A stretch of 64,000 nucleotides of DNA from Streptomyces liliifuscus (GTDB lineage: Bacteria > Actinomycetota > Actinomycetes > Streptomycetales > Streptomycetaceae), in contig NZ_CP066831.1 in the NCBI RefSeq assembly GCF_016598615.1, forward strand, positions 3,720,001 to 3,784,000, given 5' to 3'. Under the pieces are notes generated by a model. It ran no database searches and was not told where the DNA came from. It saw only the letters and a program-made list of their open reading frames with translations. Below, piece after piece: positions 58,945 to 64,000 of this stretch. The stretch's first letter is position 1. Every line of letters starts with the position of its first letter. The position numbers were made by a program, and so were the translations under genes.

Positions 58945-60710
58945 CAGGGCTTCACCGGGCCGAGGTCGGGCGTGTCGGTGAGCAGCGCGCGGGGGCCGGT
59001 CGTGGCCTGGAGCTCCAGCAGGACCAGTTCGTTGGTGCCGCGGCGCAGTACGGGCGCCGGGACGTACAGCGTGCGCTGCGGGCCGCGGTTCCAGTAGCGG
59101 CCGAGGTGGAAGCCGTTGACCCAGGCCTGGCCCTTGGTCCAGCCGGGCAGGGAGAGGAACGTGTCGGCGGGCGCGCGGACCTCGAAGGTGCCGTGGTGGA
59201 AGGCGGGACCGGCGTCCTCGGGCGCTTCGGACGCCGGGGCGAAGGGCACGGAGCCCAGGTTGTCGAAAGTCAGCGGATGGCAGTCCCAGCCCCGCAGAGC
59301 CGTGCCCTTGAAGGTGACCGGGCCGAGCAGCCCCTTCGGCGCGCCGATGCGCGGGCCGTAGTTGACGCCGCCCATGTTCTCCACGAGCACGTCGAGCGAG
59401 GCACCGGCCCGCGGAACGCGCACCGGCAGCGCCTCCTCATGGCGTTCACGTTCGAGTACGCCGACGGGGGCGCCGTCCACGAAGACCTGGGCACGGTCGC
59501 CGACACCGCCCGAGAAGTGCAGGAGTCCGTCACCGTGGTCCGGGACCGTGGTGCGGTACAGGACGTAACCCGACCGCAGGCCCAGCTCCTCCGCGGTCAC
59601 CGGGTCGGCGTCGACGCGTACGGGCTTGGCCAGGGCGGTCGCGTGCGGGAGCAGTGCCGCCCGGCGGTCCAACTCCACCGAGGTGAGCGGGAGTTTGCGA
59701 GAAGGCGCCGGGACCGGCTCGTCGGGGACGGGGGCGTGGCGGGCGATCACCTCGCGGAAGGCGTGGTACTTGGGGCCCGGGTCGCCGGACTCGGTGAGGG
59801 CGGCGTCGTAGTCGTACGACGTCACGATCGGCTCGTACGCGTGGTCGTGGTTCGCGCCGTTGGTGAAGGCGAAGTTGGTGCCGCCGTGGAACATGTAGAT
59901 GTTCACGGAGGCGCCCGCCGAGAGCAGCCGGTCGAGATCGGCGGCGGCGTCATCGGCATCCCGCACGTGGTGCGGCTCGCCCCAGTGGTCGAACCAGCCG
60001 ATCCAGAACTCCGCGCACATCAGGGGCCCTTCGGGCTGGTGGGCGCGCAACTGCTCGAGTGAGGACGCGATTCTGCTGCCGAAGGTGCCGGTGGCGAGGA
60101 CTCCGGGCAGGCTGCCGGCCGCCAGGTGCTCGGGGTTGGCCTGGTCGCAGGTGAAGAGGAGTTCGTCGATGCCGCGCGAGCGCAGGGACTGGGCGAGGTG
60201 TTCGAGGTACGCGGTGTCGGTGCCGTACGCCCCGTACTCGTTCTCCACCTGTACGGCGATCACCGGGCCGCCGTTCGCGGCCAGTTGGGGCACGATCGGG
60301 GGAAGCAGCAGGTCGAGGTAGCGGTCGAGCGCGTCCGTGAAGCGGGGGTCGCTGGAGCGCAGCCGGATGTCGGGGTCGGTGGTCAGCCAGGAGGGCAGGC
60401 CACCGCCGTCCCACTCGGCGCAGATGTACGGTCCCGGGCGCAGCAGGACGTGCAGTCCCTCGGAGCGGGCGAGGCGCAGAAAGCGCGGCAGGTCGAGGAA
60501 GCCGTCGAGGACGAGGGTGCCGGGCTCCGGCTGGTGGAGGTTCCACGGCACGTACGTCTCCACCGTGTTGAGGCCCATCAGACGGGCCTTGCGGAGCCGG
60601 TCGGTCCACTGGTCCGGGTGGATGCGGAAGTAGTGCATCGCGCCGGAGATGATGCGGAACGGCTCGCCGTGGAGGAGGAAACCGTCGGACGAAGTCGTCA
60701 GAGCGGACAT
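58944..60710 (-). CDS. GH35 beta-galactosidase
   Basis: 588 residues. FRIISGAMHYFRIHPDQW, NTVETYVPWNLHQPEPG, RPGPYICAEWDGGGLP, GGPVIAVQVENEYGAYG (probable acid/base Glu158) and MCAEFWIGWFDHWG (probable nucleophile Glu234) are textbook GH35. C-terminal jelly-roll domains follow. No signal peptide is seen. It cleaves terminal beta-galactose from imported oligosaccharides. It is cotranscribed with the long GH35 gene and lies 74 bp after the transporter. Confidence 0.95.
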   Translation of the reverse strand: MSALTTSSDGFLLHGEPFRIISGAMHYFRIHPDQWTDRLRKARLMGLNTVETYVPWNLHQPEPGTLVLDGFLDLPRFLRLARSEGLHVLLRPGPYICAEWDGGGLPSWLTTDPDIRLRSSDPRFTDALDRYLDLLLPPIVPQLAANGGPVIAVQVENEYGAYGTDTAYLEHLAQSLRSRGIDELLFTCDQANPEHLAAGSLPGVLATGTFGSRIASSLEQLRAHQPEGPLMCAEFWIGWFDHWGEPHHVRDADDAAADLDRLLSAGASVNIYMFHGGTNFAFTNGANHDHAYEPIVTSYDYDAALTESGDPGPKYHAFREVIARHAPVPDEPVPAPSRKLPLTSVELDRRAALLPHATALAKPVRVDADPVTAEELGLRSGYVLYRTTVPDHGDGLLHFSGGVGDRAQVFVDGAPVGVLERERHEEALPVRVPRAGASLDVLVENMGGVNYGPRIGAPKGLLGPVTFKGTALRGWDCHPLTFDNLGSVPFAPASEAPEDAGPAFHHGTFEVRAPADTFLSLPGWTKGQAWVNGFHLGRYWNRGPQRTLYVPAPVLRRGTNELVLLELQATTGPRALLTDTPDLGPVKP

Positions 60711-60784
60711 GGTGGGGAACTTCCTTTCGGTTCAACCAGGTTCAGCGGGGCCCGGCCGTGCCGGACCGGGGACGGGAGTGCTCT

Positions 60785-62077
60785 TCAGCGGACACCGGCG
60801 TCGACACCGACACCGGCCTCGGCTTCGGCATCGGCATCGGCCACGGCATCGGCGGTTCGCGTCGCACGGATCAGCCACACCGTGGCCGCCAGGCACACCG
60901 CCGAGACCGCGCACAGCAGGAGGGGCACCGCACGGACGCCGGACCATTCGATGGCCTTGCCGAGCGCGGGTCCGGCCGCGACTCCGCCGACCATGGACGC
61001 GGCGATGACCACCGCTCCGGCTCTACGGGCCCGCGGGGCGGCCCTGTTGAGCCAGGGCAGCCCGGTGGGGAAGATCGGTGCGATGAACAGCCCGACACCT
61101 GCGTACGCGTAGGGGGCGAGCCCCGGTACGGCGGCCAGCAGCAGGCAGACCGTCATGCCGGCGCACGAGACGGTGATGATGGCCTGGGCGGAGTAGCGCA
61201 GTGCGATCGGTGCCACGAGAAAGCGGCCCACGGTCATCATCAGCCAGTACACGGAGGTGGCGGTGGCGGCGACCCCGGCGCCGTAGCCGACCGTCTCCAG
61301 ATGGGTGGGCTCCCAGCCGCCGACGCCCGCCTCGATACCGACGTGCAGGACGTAGAGGGTGACGAAGACGGCGAGTACGGACCCGAGGCTGCGGCCGAGC
61401 ACCTGCCGTCCGCCCCGCTCCTGCGCCGGCTCGCCGGTGGCGGGATGTGGCACATGGTCGCGTACGCCCTTGAGGCAGAGCAGCAGCGGCAGGTTGGCGG
61501 CGGCGAAGACGAGGAAGACCGCCGGATAGTGCTCGGAGCCGACGAGGCCGATCAGGGCCGGGCCGAGGATCGCGCCGATGCCGAAGTGCGCGTTGAGGAT
61601 GTTGAGCATGGCGGTCGAGCGATGGCCGAAGCCGACGGCGAACAGCTGGTTGAGCCCGTAGTCGATGCCGCCGAAGCCCAGCCCGGCGAGCAGGGCCGCG
61701 GCCAGCGCGAGGGGCCAGTTCGGCGCCAGCGCGAAGCCCGCCGCGCCGACGGCCATCAGCAGATACGACGCTCCGAGGATCTGCCGGTTGCCGAGCCGCC
61801 CGTACAGCCGGTCGAAGAGGAGGACCCCCGCGACCCCGCCGACGAAGTGGGCGCTCAGCCCCAGCCCGGCCGCCGAGGGCGAGAGCCCGAACTCCTCGCG
61901 GAAGGCGGGGATCGCGGGACCGTACAGGGCCTGGAGCGCACCGATGAGGACGAAGCCGACGCAGGAGGCGACGACGGCCGCCCGGCTGAACACGGCTTTT
62001 TCCGGGGCCACTTGGGCATGATTCGGGACGCTCGCGACCGGTTGCGCGGTCGTCGGGCCTGTCACGTGGTCACTCAC
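60785..62077 (-). CDS. MFS transporter
   Basis: 430 residues from GTG 62077, with GGAG six bases upstream. There are about twelve hydrophobic segments with LYGRLGNRQILGASYLLMA as the loop 2-3 motif. The C-terminus is an Ala/Asp/Glu-rich tail. Its place at the head of a GH35/LacI operon suggests uptake of galactosides or related sugars; a sugar-specific motif is not evident. Confidence 0.85.
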   Translation of the reverse strand: MSDHVTGPTTAQPVASVPNHAQVAPEKAVFSRAAVVASCVGFVLIGALQALYGPAIPAFREEFGLSPSAAGLGLSAHFVGGVAGVLLFDRLYGRLGNRQILGASYLLMAVGAAGFALAPNWPLALAAALLAGLGFGGIDYGLNQLFAVGFGHRSTAMLNILNAHFGIGAILGPALIGLVGSEHYPAVFLVFAAANLPLLLCLKGVRDHVPHPATGEPAQERGGRQVLGRSLGSVLAVFVTLYVLHVGIEAGVGGWEPTHLETVGYGAGVAATATSVYWLMMTVGRFLVAPIALRYSAQAIITVSCAGMTVCLLLAAVPGLAPYAYAGVGLFIAPIFPTGLPWLNRAAPRARRAGAVVIAASMVGGVAAGPALGKAIEWSGVRAVPLLLCAVSAVCLAATVWLIRATRTADAVADADAEAEAGVGVDAGVR

Positions 62078-62159
62078 GCGGGACTCCAGTGGACGGCCCA
62101 CGCTCCCGTGGGCGACTAGCCGGCCCGGACGCCGGCGGCAGCGCTACGAGAACCATGAT

Positions 62160-62171
62160 GTTACCGGTAAC
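62160..62171. promoter_or_regulatory. Candidate LacI-family operator GTTACCGGTAAC
   Basis: A perfect 12-bp palindrome with a central CG, the usual form of LacI-family operators. It lies 83 bp upstream of the MFS start, at the head of the galactoside operon ending in a lacI-type gene. Confidence 0.6.
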
Positions 62172-62254
62172 TCAAGCCGTCAAGATCTCCGCGGCAGACA
62201 GTGCGGGAGAGGTCCGGACCCGGGCGGGAGTCCGGCTCGGACGCCCGGCGGCGG

Positions 62255-62638
62255 TCAGGACAGGGTGGCGCGCAGGGCGGCGTGGAGGCCGGCCGGGTCC
62301 GTCCAGTGCCGGGTCCTGGTCGGCGGCACCCGCCAGTGCAGACCGGGGGCGTACGTACGGTGGCGCGGCGGGATGGCCACATGGGAGCCGGAGCCGAGGA
62401 TCTGGGCCGGAGGGAGGTCCCAGTCGGCGGCCTCGCCGGGCGGGACGAGCCAGTAGAGGATGCCGCTGCCGCCGTAGCCGTCCTCGATGACGGCTCCCGT
62501 GCGCGGGCCGAGGTGTTCGAGGATGCCCAGGCCCGTGACGAGGGGAACACGCACCGCGTCCCACCACTCGCCGGCCGGGAGTGTCCGCACCTCCGGGCCG
62601 AGGGGCCGCAGCCACCTGGGGGCATCACTGCTCGGCAT
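62255..62638 (-). CDS. Small conserved actinobacterial protein, prim-pol-N-terminus-like
   Basis: 127 residues from ATG 62638. The order WWDAVRVPLVTGLGILEHLG, GAVIEDGYGGSGILYWLVPP, WDLPPAQILGSGSHVAIPPR and TYAPGLHWRVPP resembles the short Streptomyces proteins sometimes linked to the bifunctional DNA primase/polymerase N-terminal fold. No catalytic Asp-x-Asp is evident. The function is unknown. It is divergent from the P450 gene. Confidence 0.7.
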   Translation of the reverse strand: MPSSDAPRWLRPLGPEVRTLPAGEWWDAVRVPLVTGLGILEHLGPRTGAVIEDGYGGSGILYWLVPPGEAADWDLPPAQILGSGSHVAIPPRHRTYAPGLHWRVPPTRTRHWTDPAGLHAALRATLS

Positions 62639-62836
62639 GGTCCGGCTCACCGCCTCTCGCCCGGGGAAGACGACCCTAGGGCGGAGCCGAATCACCGACT
62701 TGCCAGTACGCGTAGGGAACTTGTCGACATGCGCAGCACGTCCGACGCGCTCTCGTTCGCGAACCCTACGGCCGCGTAACGTCACTCGCCGTATTGGTGT
62801 TCGCGCGGTTCGCGTTTCAGATACCGGGAGGCTCCC

Positions 62837-64000
62837 ATGTCAGAGCAGGGCTCCATCGTCATCGACCCGTCCGGCCGCGACATCCACGGCGAGGCGACAC
62901 GGATACGCGAGCGCGGTCCGGTGACACGCGTTGAACTCCCCGACGGTGTGGAGGCCTGGGCGGTCAGCAGCACGGACCTGCTCAAGAAGCTGCTCACCGA
63001 CCCACGGGTGTCGAAGGACCCGCGGCAGCACTGGCCGGTGTGGATCAACGGGGAGATCTCCCCGGAGTGGCCGCTGTTCACCTGGGTCGCCGTGCAGAAC
63101 ATGTTCACGGCGTACGGCGGGGAGCACAAACGCCTGCGGACCCTGGTGGCGAAGGCGTTCACCGCCCGCCGGACGGCCGCGCTCCAGCCGCGTATCGAGG
63201 AGATCACCAAGACTCTGCTCGACCGGATCGACGAGGCCGGGCGGCGGAGCGAGGTCGTCGATCTGCGCGAGGAGTTCTGCTATCCGCTGCCGATCCAGGT
63301 GATCAGCGAGCTGTTCGGGCTGCCCGAGGAGAAGGGCGCGGAGCTGCGGGCCGTCGTGGACGGCATCTTCAACACCGCCGCGACCCCGGAGGAGGTCACG
63401 GACATCTATACGAGGCTGTACGCGGCCCTCGGTGAACTCGTCGCCGCCAAGCGGGAGTCGCCCGGGGACGACCTCACCTCCGCGCTGATCGCCGCGCGCG
63501 ACGACGAGGGCGACACGCGGCTGAGCGAGCAGGAGCTGCTCGACACGCTGGTGTTGATGATCAGCGCGGGGCACGAGACCACGGTCAACCTCATCGACAA
63601 CGCGATCCACGCTCTGCTGACCCACCCCGACCAACTGGCGCACGTCCGGGCGGGGCGTGCCACCTGGGACGACGTGATCGAGGAGACCCTGCGGGTGCAG
63701 GCGCCGGTGGCCAGTCTGCCGTTGCGGTACGCGGTGGAGGACCTGGCGATCGGTGAACTGGGCGGGCCCGAGGGTGTGGTGATCGGCAAGGGTGAGGCGA
63801 TTCTCGCGGCGTACGCGGCCGCGGGGCGCGACCCCTTGGACCACGGGGCGGATGCCGACCGGTTCGACGTCACGCGCCTCGGCAAGGAGCATCTGGCCTT
63901 CGGGCACGGGGTCCACTTCTGCCTCGGCGCTCCGCTGGGCCGTATGGAGGCCCGCATCGCGCTGCCCGCGCTCTTCGAGCGCTTCCCCGACCTCGAACTC
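62837..64000 (+). CDS. Cytochrome P450, 3'-truncated by window edge
   Basis: 388 codons are present from ATG 62837, with GGGAGG six bases upstream, and the frame is open to the window end. The oxygen-binding I-helix AGHETT lies at 244-249, ExxR (Glu283-Arg286) in EETLR, and the heme loop FGHGVHFCLG with ligand Cys362. Only the last ~20-30 residues are missing. It is a soluble class I bacterial P450 of CYP107-like appearance; redox partners are not in view. The substrate is unknown. Confidence 0.95.
   Translation, partial: MSEQGSIVIDPSGRDIHGEATRIRERGPVTRVELPDGVEAWAVSSTDLLKKLLTDPRVSKDPRQHWPVWINGEISPEWPLFTWVAVQNMFTAYGGEHKRLRTLVAKAFTARRTAALQPRIEEITKTLLDRIDEAGRRSEVVDLREEFCYPLPIQVISELFGLPEEKGAELRAVVDGIFNTAATPEEVTDIYTRLYAALGELVAAKRESPGDDLTSALIAARDDEGDTRLSEQELLDTLVLMISAGHETTVNLIDNAIHALLTHPDQLAHVRAGRATWDDVIEETLRVQAPVASLPLRYAVEDLAIGELGGPEGVVIGKGEAILAAYAAAGRDPLDHGADADRFDVTRLGKEHLAFGHGVHFCLGAPLGRMEARIALPALFERFPDLEL

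Overview
This window is a chromosomal segment of a Streptomyces (or very close relative). The evidence is the very high G+C with strong third-position bias, many GTG/TTG starts, the actinobacterial gene set (nucS, a SCO5389-family protein, nrtL, Rho with a long Arg/Asp/Gly-rich insertion) and a gene order I recognise from memory as the S. coelicolor SCO5353-SCO5392 region, mostly on the minus strand here. No database search was possible, so names rest on motifs, length and synteny.

Layout. 1-4.7 kb: a truncated ABC-2 permease, a 179-bp MITE-like palindromic element whose junction forms that gene's stop codon, an ABC ATPase/permease pair, a small zinc-ribbon-like protein and an LLM-type flavin oxidoreductase. 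4.7-5.2 kb: an array of 21-bp repeats. 5.2-13.9 kb: SCO5389-family protein, nucS, a membrane-anchored NTPase, a STAS protein lacking the usual phosphoserine, a hydroxyacyl-CoA dehydrogenase, a TetR/ABC-efflux unit and a cobalamin adenosyltransferase. 14-18.7 kb: a membrane protein, then a two-component system directly upstream of a secreted CBM2-FnIII-GH18 chitinase with the classic chitinase direct repeats. 18.7-27 kb: DUF2550 protein and the complete F1Fo ATP synthase operon atpIBEFHAGDC. 27-35.4 kb: wecA-like transferase, a glyA paralogue, an LMW-phosphatase homologue with Ser in place of the catalytic Cys, Sua5, prmC, prfA, rpmE and an LCP protein. 35.7-43.4 kb: rho, thrB, thrC, hom, lysA (threonine/lysine synthesis). 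43.4-45.8 kb: nrtL (an ArgRS relative without catalytic motifs), a 7-bp tandem repeat, a single-domain response regulator and tRNA-Arg(CCG).

45.8-52 kb is an accessory island next to the tRNA-Arg gene. It holds a dead tyrosine integrase (in-frame TAG, catalytic Tyr to His), a lower-G+C three-gene operon, and decayed pieces of an ISAs1-type transposase, an XRE regulator, a short-chain dehydrogenase and an alpha/beta hydrolase. The intact operon encodes a TrpF-like isomerase, a phosphoribosyltransferase-like protein and a 375-residue protein of unknown function, coupled by 5-bp and ATGA junctions. It is the best candidate in the window for an undescribed system: a phosphoribosyl-chemistry module in a defence-island-like setting.

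52-64 kb: a DUF1963 protein, a secreted protein, a DUF4142 protein, a MarR regulator, then a galactoside-use cluster (MFS transporter, two GH35 enzymes, LacI repressor) with a candidate operator, a small conserved protein and the 5' part of a cytochrome P450 running off the window end.
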